A stretch of 64,000 nt of DNA. Source: a virus. Below the pieces are notes generated by a model. That model did not search any database and had not been told where the DNA came from. It worked only from the letters and a program-made list of their open reading frames with translations. Position 1 is the first letter of the stretch. Every line of letters starts with the position of its first letter. Position numbers and translations under genes: made by a program. Positions 27,901-35,520 of this stretch are shown here, piece by piece. The stretch lies in IMG/VR virus record IMGVR_UViG_3300010151_000007, positions 36,327-100,326 of that record; one strand, written 5' to 3'.

Positions 27901-28117
27901 ACTTCAGTTTGACCTCCCCGAACCCGAAAACACTGGTCCGGATTTGACAGAACAACAAGTTGAAGATTTGGAAGAAGCTAGGGGTAGCCTTGATTTGACA
28001 AGAGGCAACACAAACCTTGCTCGCTTGATAGGTAATACTGGTGCCTCTAGAACCACAGATAGGATTGACACAGATCTTGGCGGCATCCCAAATCCAGATG
28101 GAGATAGGGGAACATGA
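18962..28117 (+). CDS. Giant (3051 aa) tail/baseplate protein with LamG-like domain
   Basis: One 9.2-kb frame. Residues about 200-390 form a concanavalin/LamG-like jelly roll: GGTFEFWFKKAHW, DDDWHHFAVVFKQNG, then LSASLDEFRYWKTVRTEKEI are typical of its strands. Residues about 590-625 hold IYKNIYNNLIHLYKSKGTEK and AYRNLLRCYGI, a phrase I associate with large structural proteins of environmental T4-type phages. The rest is Ser/Gly/Asn-rich beta-structure with a helical, acidic C-terminus (about 2740-3051). It probably bridges baseplate and fibres, and the LamG domain may bind a host glycan. No frame break is seen. Confidence 0.65.
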   Translation: MGIKDLFDSENTKILTSTTLEEEHEAIESIENIKQKRLSKERFIPQVDFSKPENFAHYGSAERYYENSMKRVLNQYPYDGSEAEIQGFLNNSTYVDLYVLDKKYPRTNGYIKFSATGWGTLTGSVIKDGWGAPSTTGSIGHEYIDIRGGPHTASGGMIGKDLADVFAKSNIYDTDIYDTEGVLSLERDGSRESNLQFNISSSGGTFEFWFKKAHWNAGLTSKEVVFDLWNQEPIGSSQYGRVLLFLSGASSTTSTMRYQINSGSTLSSLLASSGSVPLLGGKTVDDDWHHFAVVFKQNGSNLDFRDYLDGTPEGVTDASIVFNDMSGSWKLRLGALQTAPEGITPDKGEADGMSGYGKLSASLDEFRYWKTVRTEKEINENLWKQVRGGTNTDISNTNLGVYLKFNEGITNIGSIDSTVLDYSGRISNGVWTGYPGSSARNTGSAMVEASVAASEYLDPIIYEQHPEYSATVTALKDSGSVHDSQNSSRFIDLLPAWVIDQDLDEGSEHLHNLTQIMSSYFDTLHLQIESLSKIKNASYITSSIKPLPFADRLLESQGMVAPEIFIDSTITEHYMNHDGEREFELDLTDIKNHIYKNIYNNLIHLYKSKGTEKAYRNLLRCYGIGDEIVKFNTYANNQTFKIEDTHYLSSCRKKYIDFSSPNKYGAVVINATASSIGGHLSVPTHYNVDMAVTDEVEVIFPNNPDTFENNRVFKTFTTASIFGYHIVSGGPAASIMEWTASAKDSNYELYAVRPLPNSSDAYFWLTDRNRTFNLTSSLYTDVYSGEKWNFAIRQHKEQHPIGTQISGAVLGHIWEFLGFNVDGGIVKNQFNFSASLSSAHKGLATKGRKYYAGANRTNFTGTLQTQTDVKISSVRSWHSYLSNDVLIAHAKDPNNFGTGRPTRNTQFFNSSITSILPEYATLRFAWEMNELTTSDNNGEFRITDFSSGSGDFIASLDAGYTNTFGHHDAHGYLFPASSTTVVSNEYINAAKQKLPEVIDSSDMVNVLTQDDEIFTRDPAVSQHVFAFEKSMYGVVSQEILNIFAGVTHMNDLIGEVTNKYRSGYKDMRLLRELFFEKVRNTPDLDNFMDYYRWIDSSIMKFLKQLTPGSAILSDDIRNIVESHILERNKYDHKYPFLDFRGNTRWAETTIEGSVKGLGELEYNWKYGHAPVDNNDADNALWWKTRARANDTVLTSGDTTKDVQRQRLRAAINNDSFASPVRLREVTNSKYRSVVNSLRDFRTVMKPDIIRTKTIKGGINFENNKKFSVFKNLIMNYPTGLSDSGYELDIVKKADKNINDIEDPSKLVRKNWGIESYFDKVTTFASGGSQFFFDNAEKVIPGNLISSSVVSGYNASNNNSYNRSALNSTALTNIHFDAYGTELETPMQGPFSDAHVGGLQHRHVKMNRGSDTLYTRPEAWRVRSFPTDSMLRYKNPSVNPLNDVENPAYPIAIYYRDETAKRPVVIKNVKYTTGSAILGNYRREMEIVPITGRKSHNKSFIQNEGFSVTGVSSSFVTDLVDYTKPLRTTNSGTTYPGKNNSHAQHVIVQRFSAPGSPETMGDHQGGSGLDVEAGEYSPYNSLNYRNLSVRQPLNRSLLVHHTRQFGFYSGSAVTSANYAGTGSYHKQHRNRGLRMEYSQARSPVDAAVITASVFDNAFISSLIPRSDLHYAWVTASYESTKQVGFAPPTGFVSTSAGRVNAIAFSSGSEIGAGKNASGQLKYGFYGPPAPNITTDFVFNDYVGLNTNIREPINTSSYDFVGFTASGGEIDPSTGRYRYLNEVYIDGVTGQASNPYTLNGLLHHRNGPYQHANFKTIAHQTHPIVRRQRKDNVITHTIEGGVERIIAGSTTKDTNGKTKVFIEPAINNKYKPIKIDMVVVTGEDQNNDTKTSNIVASVSVVGKNLFFENPELNNLIGLRADQETPYDKIKKMYLDGALKDPNSPIVDIKRLIYTETVYPAGKNAHLKKTRGRTSFNNNFWRSTREDRNVTGSYSTISGQYSASFWPLDAATSYTLLGNNAFAYTNSAGAWSLYNPESQYNRMGELMGQWYYDLRYLVNNIGTPDFSRMKALPMYYRPHKIYFKNTLAAPYNKRYDEMSTTGAFQDLGGALGGGQAVWETGRLAGKFVNGEFVYTERYPFHDTYDDYSLDIKNKAKGYSVLPEFRISEHINMFYKDGGESTLQENSKEYSIYGIPTASSNPQNSSENDFFEIYSNSDFMKYFELVKNDNKGLLQPATISLKCKGIKKFLPYEGFYPVLRTLDLATQFSKSYEPYIKSRGADSQYDNARLRTVFAPMFAPGILYNTIKSGLAVDFPVMTGSIRASHTHKVAVGAGDLESIHTTIGSNSRYKSALPASSNHVDGWDYRIPFEAIINPENFISNKWIADSEKFNSNQDITASLGLGGDSLYTMMANNFFAETIDFFLEEQTVTKIVSKPESEFKSVTPGQPYGMRVKVWRTMDGPKPVTGSWGQFPIPQNSGSAIKESFVMYSRPSAFGPPVSATGSNNAGAPRKWSNWPSGTFGCENGVYASHTPPYYDGESWIDIIYYPWKTTAGTDAKYNSDVNKPYKPSLDEILNFINPTASIDTTAGFPGGTYVRKWRYDREVIDSSTPFYNDMEAYHGPMAGAFANRWSMQADASFVIDEREKDKWSIKSRFETPMLNFAYVTSSDGTKTTREQAGDGRGAEASSGIGMWHQFGRIPKIDEGVYLQITDIPENWITNHPSATILFDPQGDYTGINIPFLSSSTDSLRYRVPIGVSGDMSNSPLSLVDICGFSTTAEKIGKIADSKTVSEAVVAIPFIEIDATRKFFNINLEKSGESVQEQIEKMKKFVIPPRLDFVHNKDLEAIAMYIFEFNHVFDKDDLSHMWQNVLPEAGMKMEEVSSIISHDLRKGEILEKMPEELKWMVFKVKQRAKTDYWKQTNRSNSENIPFYSYNWPYDFFSLIEMVQIDSEVEMKKKEDISSGLDSLPTRNLREELFNDDLLLQFDLPEPENTGPDLTEQQVEDLEEARGSLDLTRGNTNLARLIGNTGASRTTDRIDTDLGGIPNPDGDRGT

Positions 28118-29118
28118 CATTTTTTGATGACAAACAAGAGGTGTTGAATATTGAGTTGACACCATATGGGCGTAAGCTGCTGGCTCAAGGGAAGTTAAAC
28201 CCCACATACTATGCGTTTTTCGATCATGATGTTATTTACGATCCCAATTACATAGAATCAGGATCTTCAGAATATCAGTATGAAGCGGAAAATAGAATTC
28301 AAGATCGCACACCAAGAAAGAAAGTTCAACGCTCCAAGAGTGCCCGAACTGACCAAGTTACTAAGGATTTAGACTTGTATGAACACAGTTTCAATCTAGA
28401 AAATGCTTTGGGAACAAGTGCTCACAATTCTCAAAAAGCTCCACGTTTGGAATTAACCTTTCTTCAAGGCGAGGTTGATGGTACTATAACAAAGTTTATG
28501 TCAACATCTTCAGGCCCATCCTTCTCTTATCATCAAGATGTCAAGATAACGCAAATACCGACAGATATTGAAATACAAACTGCAATAGCTCACGAAGATA
28601 GATTAGAGAAAGACATCAAATTCAAACCAGATTTTGAACTTAGCACAAACAATGTACACTCGGACGGTTCGACGGTTGTGATCAGCCCGGAGCAAATATT
28701 TCTTTTACTTGATGAAGAGAATACAATTGTTTTGAATGAAAATTTTGATATTGAAGTTTTTGAAGTGCTGGACTTAACTGGCTCTTTTGGCGAAGAGGTG
28801 TTGAAACCTTTGTCTTTTGTCCGTCCGGTAGAATATGTTGTTGACGGTAAATTAATCGATAGGGGTGAAGCTTTTGCGGAAGCCGGTCGCTCCCAAGATG
28901 GCAGCCTAAATGTTACTAACGAATATGTTGAATATTATTTCAATGTTAACACTGACGTATTCGACGAGATATCAGATTCGGAGATATGTCAAGCTGCATT
29001 TGAACTGAAAAAGAGGAATATTCTTGTTGATCTTGAAGTAGATTGTCCAGATTTGATAGAAGTGCCAGACTTGAATATCTATGAAAGTGACGCAGTTGAA
29101 ATAGAAGATTGTCCTTGA
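28114..29118 (+). CDS. Structural protein with N-terminal 'GRKLLAQG' module (paralogue of 34585 gene)
   Basis: A 334-aa acidic protein overlapping the giant gene by 4 bases. The N-terminus FFDDKQEVLNIELTPYGRKL and then LAQGKLNPTYYAFFDHDV matches, position for position, the start of the 306-aa protein at 34585 (LDAVLTDTGRKRLAKG, then FALGDDE). The shared unit is about 45 residues: a strand, LTxxGRKxLAxGK, and a strand ending in Asp. The C-terminal half is unrelated and very acidic. It is probably a baseplate or tail-fibre connector; the family has no assigned function that I know. Confidence 0.6.
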   Translation: MTFFDDKQEVLNIELTPYGRKLLAQGKLNPTYYAFFDHDVIYDPNYIESGSSEYQYEAENRIQDRTPRKKVQRSKSARTDQVTKDLDLYEHSFNLENALGTSAHNSQKAPRLELTFLQGEVDGTITKFMSTSSGPSFSYHQDVKITQIPTDIEIQTAIAHEDRLEKDIKFKPDFELSTNNVHSDGSTVVISPEQIFLLLDEENTIVLNENFDIEVFEVLDLTGSFGEEVLKPLSFVRPVEYVVDGKLIDRGEAFAEAGRSQDGSLNVTNEYVEYYFNVNTDVFDEISDSEICQAAFELKKRNILVDLEVDCPDLIEVPDLNIYESDAVEIEDCP

Positions 29119-29119
29119 G

Positions 29120-29127
29120 ACTAATTA
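29120..29127 (+). promoter_or_regulatory. Candidate late promoter ACTAATTA before the 1067-aa gene
   Basis: Exact motif in extended context GAGACTAATTAAG, one base after the preceding stop and 23 bases before ATG 29143, with AAGAGAAC as a weak ribosome site. Confidence 0.5.
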
Positions 29128-29142
29128 AGAAAGAGAACTAAA

Positions 29143-32100
29143 ATGGAATTAGATAAAAAAGGAATTACTGAAACTGTTTTGCCAATACCTCACATTAAAA
29201 GTGTGGTGTTGGAAAATATTCGCTTGTCTGATGCTTTGTCTCTGGGTTATTCGAAAGAAGAGGTGGAAAAACTCCAGAAGAATGTATTTGGTCGTCCAAA
29301 ACCAAAGAAAGGTTCTTTGACATCGGAGACTGGTGACAAATACCTCTTTGTTAAAGTGGTGATATCGATTAGAGATCATGAGATTTCGAACAATAGAACA
29401 ACTTGGATAACAAACGACGAAATTTCTAAATATTTGAAACTGCATCTTGTGTTGGCTAGGCAGAAATCAATAATCGACAATTTGAACTCTGGTGGATTCA
29501 AACCGAGATTCTTGAAAGCAGACAAAGTCAAGAGTAAAATCGAAGAGCAAATTATAGATCTTGGAAGAACAAAACTTTCCGATGCAACCGTATCTTCAAT
29601 TGATGGAAAGAAAATCTATACAATCGAGTTAGAGACTTTCTTTGTTGCTGGTCGATTTGACCCTAAGGAATTGTCTCTTTTTTCGTCTATATACTTTGAC
29701 GAAATACAATATGAATTGGATAATGGTACCAGATTATTTTCAAAAAGAGGTCGCTTCCAGGGTAAAGTCGTTTCAAAAAGAATACTAGAAGATTCGGTTG
29801 TGAAAACGCAAGGCTTTGTTTTTTCGACCGATGAGGGTAAGATTTGGACTGGTGCTGTCCATAAAGATGGGGGGAAATATTTTGGTGGTCTACGGGGTAC
29901 TGACATAGAGTTGACAAAGGATGATATTTTCGATGTTTCAATTTCCGATCGAAGGGTTTTGGATAACTCGTCAGACTCCCTCCTCTCTTTAATCAATGTT
30001 AAAAAAGACAAAAAGGAAAAGGCTATCCAACTTTCCTCCTATGAGGGGGATGTTGATTCGGAAGATTATTTCACTCCTTTGTTTATTTCGAAAGATATGG
30101 AAAACAGAGGTAGGGGCGTGTTATCTATCGATATAATCAAGCTCCTGAATCGGGAATCTTTGTATGGTGTCGTAACAGAAACGCTGTCTCGTGATGTAAT
30201 GTCTCACGTTTTGAGGGATACATCAATAAAAAACATACAAGTATATCGCGAAAGAGTGTCCCAAGACAAGCTTTCAGAAAAGCTCATTCGTTTTTCTGCC
30301 GACGAACAAGATGAGTTAATTGTAATCTCTAAGGATGTGAGGGGGAAACTGAAAGCAGCTTCTAGAAAATTGAGTGCTACTAGTAACAGGGGTACGGAAA
30401 AAGAAGTAGTGGGAAAAATAAAGGAAGTGTTTATTTCCTTACCCGCTGGTTACAGAAGTTTTACGTTTACAGACTCCAGCATGAAGACCAGGACAGATGG
30501 ACTGTATCGTTATTACATCATAATGGAGTTGGAAGACGGAATCCTTTCCTACATGAAGAGGATGGTGAAGAGTACCAACGAAGTTCTGTCCAAAGTCGAT
30601 TCTTATTTGGCCGATGCCGTGAACGATGCGAATCTAGGCAAAGGGTTTTCAGATAGGTTTACACAAAGATATGATTTGTTTTTTCCAAATACGGATAAGA
30701 AATACAATGACGCACCATGGATCCTGGGCTCTAAGAAGGTGTTCGAAATCCTTAGAAATTTGAGCAAAGTGGAAGACGAAAGGAGTGAAAGAATATTCAT
30801 GAATTTCATAAACATGACAGACCCTCACACTGGCTCCGTAGAAGGAATTCAATTATTGAGTTCGGTTTTAAGGAATTTTATCTTGAAGATAAAAAAAGGT
30901 AATCCAAATATTCGCTTCGATGAAGAGACTGATTTTGGCAACAAAACTTTCACTATCAAAGACAGGGAGCCTAGCTCAATCCAGATTAGAAAAAGGTTTA
31001 ATTCTATTTTAGATTCCAATGTGTTGAGAAACGTTGGATACGATTTCTTAAACTTCAAGAAAGGCTCTGTTGGTTTGAAACGAATGCCAATAGAGGGGTA
31101 TCGAAGAAGAATAAAGATGGAAATGCGTAAATACTATACTCATGAAAATCCGTCCACATTGGCAATTGGTGGCGATTTTTCCGAAAATATGTTCTCTTAT
31201 TTGTCGGTTGCTAACATTCTCTTGGGGCCAAACAAAATCTCAACACTGGGCCGAGGCAAGAGACACTTTGACAAAGAACAATATATTACAGCAATAAATA
31301 ATATCATCTCTTTCAACGAGAACGGAAACATCTTACCCCTCTTGACTGAAAGGTATTTCTCCAATATTCAAACAAATAACTTGACAACTGAAGAGAAAAA
31401 GGATAATGATCTATTAGCTGATTTAATGTCTGGGATCAACGTTAGCTTCTCTGAAGATTATCAGACCTTCAGGGACGAGAGTGAGGAAAAAAGAACTAGC
31501 CTTGTTGACTCCACGAACATACTTGGTTCATCAACCGAATTTACTTCAGTTGGTAGTTTTGCGCCACCCGATAATAGTAAATTAGATGGCCAAAACAGTA
31601 CGATATTCGATAATGTTAACTTAACTAACATAGCTTCTTCGATAGTTTCTTCTTTCGCTTTGGCGAATGGCGGCGTTGACAACAAGGTTGCCAATACGAA
31701 AAAGATTGAATCTGTGCGACAATTTGATTTTGCGGCACCCCAGAACGCACTAGACAAAAAGAACGAAGAATTGTCTAACGTGGGTCTTGATAGGAATAAA
31801 TCGATCGCCGCGATTAGAGATTTCCCCAATCAGTTGAAATCAATCTTAAACAGCAGAAATTCAGAGGTTCGAACAAATTGGCTAGATGAACCTGAAGACA
31901 TTTACAAAGAAGCGAAGTCAGCCGGAATGACTTATTTTAATTTCCAATACTTACAAAGAGTGGAATACCTCCAAACCTTTGAATCAGATTCGGAATTCTA
32001 TCCACGTAAACCAGTTTGGGCTAAATTGAACAAGAAGAAAATAGACTCTTTGGGTGAAGACGATATGATACTGTGTAGAATGATAGAACATGCAGATTCG

Positions 32101-32346
32101 TTCGCTAAGATTGGTTCGAATAAGAAACTTCGACTACCTGTTTTCGATGAGTATTTCTTTATTGGCTCAAACAAAGAAGAAAGGCCACCGATCTCCAGTT
32201 CCCTCAAGACCAGACTGTTGACCGAGAAGTTCAGAAAAGCCTCAAGATTCCAGACAGATTTTGTACATAATACGATCCCAATCCAACCCTTGGAGAATGT
32301 TGAAATTGGAACAAATTTCGATTCGGAAGAAATAGATGACAACTAA
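29143..32346 (+). CDS. Large (1067 aa) virion structural protein
   Basis: A 1067-aa protein of mixed helix and strand, without recognised enzyme motifs. Near residue 236, EGKIWTGAVHKDGGKYFGGL resembles a recurring phrase in baseplate-region proteins of marine T4-type phages. Residues 320-650 are helix-rich and charged, and the C-terminus is PLENVEIGTNFDSEEIDDN. It has its own candidate late promoter and overlaps the next gene by 11 bases. A baseplate wedge or fibre-network role follows from location only. Confidence 0.6.
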   Translation: MELDKKGITETVLPIPHIKSVVLENIRLSDALSLGYSKEEVEKLQKNVFGRPKPKKGSLTSETGDKYLFVKVVISIRDHEISNNRTTWITNDEISKYLKLHLVLARQKSIIDNLNSGGFKPRFLKADKVKSKIEEQIIDLGRTKLSDATVSSIDGKKIYTIELETFFVAGRFDPKELSLFSSIYFDEIQYELDNGTRLFSKRGRFQGKVVSKRILEDSVVKTQGFVFSTDEGKIWTGAVHKDGGKYFGGLRGTDIELTKDDIFDVSISDRRVLDNSSDSLLSLINVKKDKKEKAIQLSSYEGDVDSEDYFTPLFISKDMENRGRGVLSIDIIKLLNRESLYGVVTETLSRDVMSHVLRDTSIKNIQVYRERVSQDKLSEKLIRFSADEQDELIVISKDVRGKLKAASRKLSATSNRGTEKEVVGKIKEVFISLPAGYRSFTFTDSSMKTRTDGLYRYYIIMELEDGILSYMKRMVKSTNEVLSKVDSYLADAVNDANLGKGFSDRFTQRYDLFFPNTDKKYNDAPWILGSKKVFEILRNLSKVEDERSERIFMNFINMTDPHTGSVEGIQLLSSVLRNFILKIKKGNPNIRFDEETDFGNKTFTIKDREPSSIQIRKRFNSILDSNVLRNVGYDFLNFKKGSVGLKRMPIEGYRRRIKMEMRKYYTHENPSTLAIGGDFSENMFSYLSVANILLGPNKISTLGRGKRHFDKEQYITAINNIISFNENGNILPLLTERYFSNIQTNNLTTEEKKDNDLLADLMSGINVSFSEDYQTFRDESEEKRTSLVDSTNILGSSTEFTSVGSFAPPDNSKLDGQNSTIFDNVNLTNIASSIVSSFALANGGVDNKVANTKKIESVRQFDFAAPQNALDKKNEELSNVGLDRNKSIAAIRDFPNQLKSILNSRNSEVRTNWLDEPEDIYKEAKSAGMTYFNFQYLQRVEYLQTFESDSEFYPRKPVWAKLNKKKIDSLGEDDMILCRMIEHADSFAKIGSNKKLRLPVFDEYFFIGSNKEERPPISSSLKTRLLTEKFRKASRFQTDFVHNTIPIQPLENVEIGTNFDSEEIDDN

Positions 32347-34543
32347 AAAGAAAACAATAGCTTCTCCCAGTATAGTGGAAAATGAAAGCTCAATTTTTAA
32401 GGACATCTTTCGCCAAAACCTTGGCGCATGGCTCCCCACTTCAGAGGGTTTACAATATGAAGAAAGGGATCGCCTAGACCTCAAGGTATCTTCGGATTTT
32501 CAAGTTGAACGTGTCGATGATGATCTTTTTGTTTACACGAAAGAAACCTTGACTATTAGACCGAATGGTCGTATAATAGACTTTGATGAGTGGCAGAAAA
32601 ACATTGAACTGGCGATAAACACGGAACTAGAATTCGAAGATTACATTACAACTTTTGATTTACCTTTGACTTTAGACGAGGCGAAGTTTGTCCAGAACAA
32701 TACAAAAGTTCTCAATTCAGATTTTCAATTCAACTACCCTTTTGAAGAATATGAAGAACTTGTGAATGAGGGCGAGACCTTTGAGACATTCATCACAAGC
32801 TACTATGAGCTTGCGCTTAAAGCACAGGCTGACGAACATTTTGCTCACCTGATCAACGGAGATACTGTTCTGAATCTAACGAAAGCTAATTTGGGTCGTG
32901 GTGTTGACTTGTCGCGCCGCCAACCAACAAGACTAGAAAGAGAGGCAGAGCGCGCTGGATACAGAAATCAAATTTTCCCATCAGAAAACTTAGAACTCCT
33001 CTTTAACTATAATACTTATTTGGCAGCATTCCCTATGTACAATCGTCTTTCTTTAAAGACAGACGCTTCAACAACCAATATGATGGACGCTCTCCAAGAC
33101 ACTAAATTGGGAACCTTATTTTCTAGGTGGCTGACACAGTTTCTATTCATGTCTGAACCTGTCGTGGAATCCGAACAGAATGGGGATGAAGTTGAGAACT
33201 CAACTATTAGAAGAACTGTAGTTGATTTTCTGGAATGGTGGAAAAATAGAGCCCCAAGTTTACTAGGCGATCTTCCTGATTCGTTCTCCTATGTTGACAG
33301 CGGCACCGCTGAAAGTGTAGATATCGCTAATACGGAAAATCCAATCGCTTTGGCTTTGGCTTTGAGGCAAATTCGGAATAAGATTAACGAAGCTTTCAGG
33401 AACCACCAAAGAAGTTATTCGGAGATCCTCTCCGGAAAGAAATCGATTAATGAAACCTTGATGTATCGTGTCGCTAAATTTAAAGGTGTCCCAAGCGGAA
33501 CGCCAATCCAGAACTACTATATCCCAAACATAGATGAAATCGATGTTTTGGACTTTATAGACACTCAAGTCAAATATGATCAAGAATATTCTTACCTAGT
33601 TTATGCCGAAAAGATGGTGATAGGTTCGAAATATCAATACGAAGCACTGACTTTTGAAAGAGAACCTAGAAGCACCTTGAGGGCTGCTAAATTAAGAGTG
33701 GATATTTTCCCTACCTTTAAAATAGTTGAGGTGCCATTGATCACGATTACCGGAAGAATTCTTGCCACCCCACCAGTCTATCCAGAAATAAATATTGTCC
33801 CTTTCAAGGGGGTGAAAGATCGGCTGTTATTCCATTTTCAGACAAATACAAACAGACTCCACGAGGTTCCCGTTATTTTACAAGACTCTGACAGAGGATT
33901 CTTTGACAATTTACAAGCATCTCATAATCTTCCTGCGGGCGCTCCCGTCGAATTTGAAACATTTTTGGAAGCTTCGAGATTCGAAATATATCGTACAACA
34001 AAGCCTCCTCAAAACTATAACGACTTCAAGGATTCGTTATTAACGACAATTACTACGGATGTTGATGCGACTACAAAACTCAAAGCTTCGTCGGCTGCCT
34101 ATAAAATGAGTTTGAAACCTAACACAAAATACTATTTAACGTTTAGGACTATTGATAGAAATGGTGGTTTGTCAAATCCGTCACCTATTTACCAAGTAGA
34201 ATTGTTTCACGAATCAGGGGTATCGTATCCTCTGATTCAAGAATATCAGTTTTCAGATATTGACAAATCCAAGATGACATCGAAAGCTATGAATAGAATG
34301 GTGTTGATCTCACCAAGAATAACCCAAATCTTTTTGAACGAAAAGGAATCCGGGTTGAAGCAGAACGGCCTTCTGGTTGATAGTGCGAAAAACAAGAACA
34401 TCAAACTTGGCTTACAAGAAGATGCTCTGATAGAGAAAAGGTTCAAAATTCGAATCACTTCACGTTTGACTGGCAAAAAGGTCGATGTAAACATCGATTT
34501 CAAACAGAAACATAATGTGACAGAATTTGAAAGAGATATATAA
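32336..34543 (+). CDS. Structural protein (735 aa) with C-terminal fibronectin III-like domain
   Basis: The N-terminal two thirds are helical and acidic, with no recognised family. Around residues 535-625 the segment FEIYRTTKPPQNYNDF, MSLKPNTKYYLTFRTIDRNG, then GLSNPSPIYQVEL follows the FnIII strand order, including the Tyr-x-x-x-x-Arg strand and the Ser-Asn-Pro-Ser turn. FnIII modules are common on phage tail surfaces, where they aid weak binding or spacing. It starts inside the end of the previous gene and is probably translated from the same message. Confidence 0.6.
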   Translation: MTTKKKTIASPSIVENESSIFKDIFRQNLGAWLPTSEGLQYEERDRLDLKVSSDFQVERVDDDLFVYTKETLTIRPNGRIIDFDEWQKNIELAINTELEFEDYITTFDLPLTLDEAKFVQNNTKVLNSDFQFNYPFEEYEELVNEGETFETFITSYYELALKAQADEHFAHLINGDTVLNLTKANLGRGVDLSRRQPTRLEREAERAGYRNQIFPSENLELLFNYNTYLAAFPMYNRLSLKTDASTTNMMDALQDTKLGTLFSRWLTQFLFMSEPVVESEQNGDEVENSTIRRTVVDFLEWWKNRAPSLLGDLPDSFSYVDSGTAESVDIANTENPIALALALRQIRNKINEAFRNHQRSYSEILSGKKSINETLMYRVAKFKGVPSGTPIQNYYIPNIDEIDVLDFIDTQVKYDQEYSYLVYAEKMVIGSKYQYEALTFEREPRSTLRAAKLRVDIFPTFKIVEVPLITITGRILATPPVYPEINIVPFKGVKDRLLFHFQTNTNRLHEVPVILQDSDRGFFDNLQASHNLPAGAPVEFETFLEASRFEIYRTTKPPQNYNDFKDSLLTTITTDVDATTKLKASSAAYKMSLKPNTKYYLTFRTIDRNGGLSNPSPIYQVELFHESGVSYPLIQEYQFSDIDKSKMTSKAMNRMVLISPRITQIFLNEKESGLKQNGLLVDSAKNKNIKLGLQEDALIEKRFKIRITSRLTGKKVDVNIDFKQKHNVTEFERDI

Positions 34544-34552
34544 ATTCAAAAC

Positions 34553-34560
34553 ACTAATTA
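34553..34560 (+). promoter_or_regulatory. Candidate late promoter ACTAATTA before the 306-aa gene
   Basis: Exact motif in the 41-base gap after 34543, 32 bases before ATG 34585. AAAGAGGTAAA serves as ribosome site. Confidence 0.5.
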
Positions 34561-34584
34561 GATTATAGTGAAAGAGGTAAAAGC

Positions 34585-35505
34585 ATGGGTTTCCTAGACA
34601 ACAGTGGAGATATCATTTTAGACGCCGTTTTGACGGATACAGGTCGAAAAAGGCTAGCAAAAGGCGATGGCAGTTTCAGAATCGTAAAGTTTGCACTTGG
34701 CGACGACGAAATTAATTATGAACTGTATGACAAGAATCACGCAAGCGGTTCAGCATATTATGATTTAGAAGTCCTCCAGACTCCTGTTTTGGAATCTTTT
34801 ACAAATAACACTTCGATGATGAAATCAAAATTGATTTCTATTCCGCGTGATAATCTGCTCTTTTTACCTGTCTTGAAGTTGAATGAAGTGTTTGATAATG
34901 CCACTAAGCGCCACGCTGATTCGAAGGCTTTTAATGTCGCCGTAAACTCTACTTCTGAAACGGAATTCGCAACCATCGGTTCAACTTCTTTGGATGGTGT
35001 TCTGTTTGGCGAAGATCCCGCTGGCGGTGGTAACTACATTCGCGTAGATCAGGGTTTAGACACAAGTCAAATTTCACCCGCTAGAGTATTAGATCCTCTG
35101 TTAGTGGAGACTCAATTCATAATTGAGATTGATTCTCGTTTTGGTTCCATTACTTCCCTAAGCGGCAAACGCGCTGACGTCTCGTTCATCGACGATGATT
35201 TAGTAGCTAGCTACTTCTTGAGTCTTGGGACTGATGCAGAATTTGTAATGGAGAATACAGACACTAGCACAACTAGTAATCAAACCATTGCAGGCCCTCG
35301 CGGCACAGTGTTAAAACTTAAGATTCAATCTAGTTTGGAACTCAATACGAGTGATTATTTATTCGATACTCTGGGTTCTACTGGGAATATGCTTGGTAAA
35401 ACAGGCAATCCAGCTATTAAACTAATTGATTCGACCGTAAGAGTGACAGGGGCCAACACTGGCTACAGGATTGATATCCCTGTCCGATTCGTGAAGAAGC
35501 AGTGA
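34585..35505 (+). CDS. Structural protein with 'GRKRLAKG' N-terminal module
   Basis: A 306-aa protein beginning MGFLDNSGDIILDAVLTDTG, then RKRLAKGDGSFRIVKFALGDDE. It is a paralogue, in its first 45 residues, of the protein at 28114. The middle has VESFT-like strands and the tail ends RIDIPVRFVKK. Ser/Thr-rich beta-structure dominates. It probably belongs to the tail or baseplate periphery, followed by two further paralogous structural genes. Confidence 0.6.
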   Translation: MGFLDNSGDIILDAVLTDTGRKRLAKGDGSFRIVKFALGDDEINYELYDKNHASGSAYYDLEVLQTPVLESFTNNTSMMKSKLISIPRDNLLFLPVLKLNEVFDNATKRHADSKAFNVAVNSTSETEFATIGSTSLDGVLFGEDPAGGGNYIRVDQGLDTSQISPARVLDPLLVETQFIIEIDSRFGSITSLSGKRADVSFIDDDLVASYFLSLGTDAEFVMENTDTSTTSNQTIAGPRGTVLKLKIQSSLELNTSDYLFDTLGSTGNMLGKTGNPAIKLIDSTVRVTGANTGYRIDIPVRFVKKQ

Positions 35506-35520
35506 TAAAGAGGAAACATA

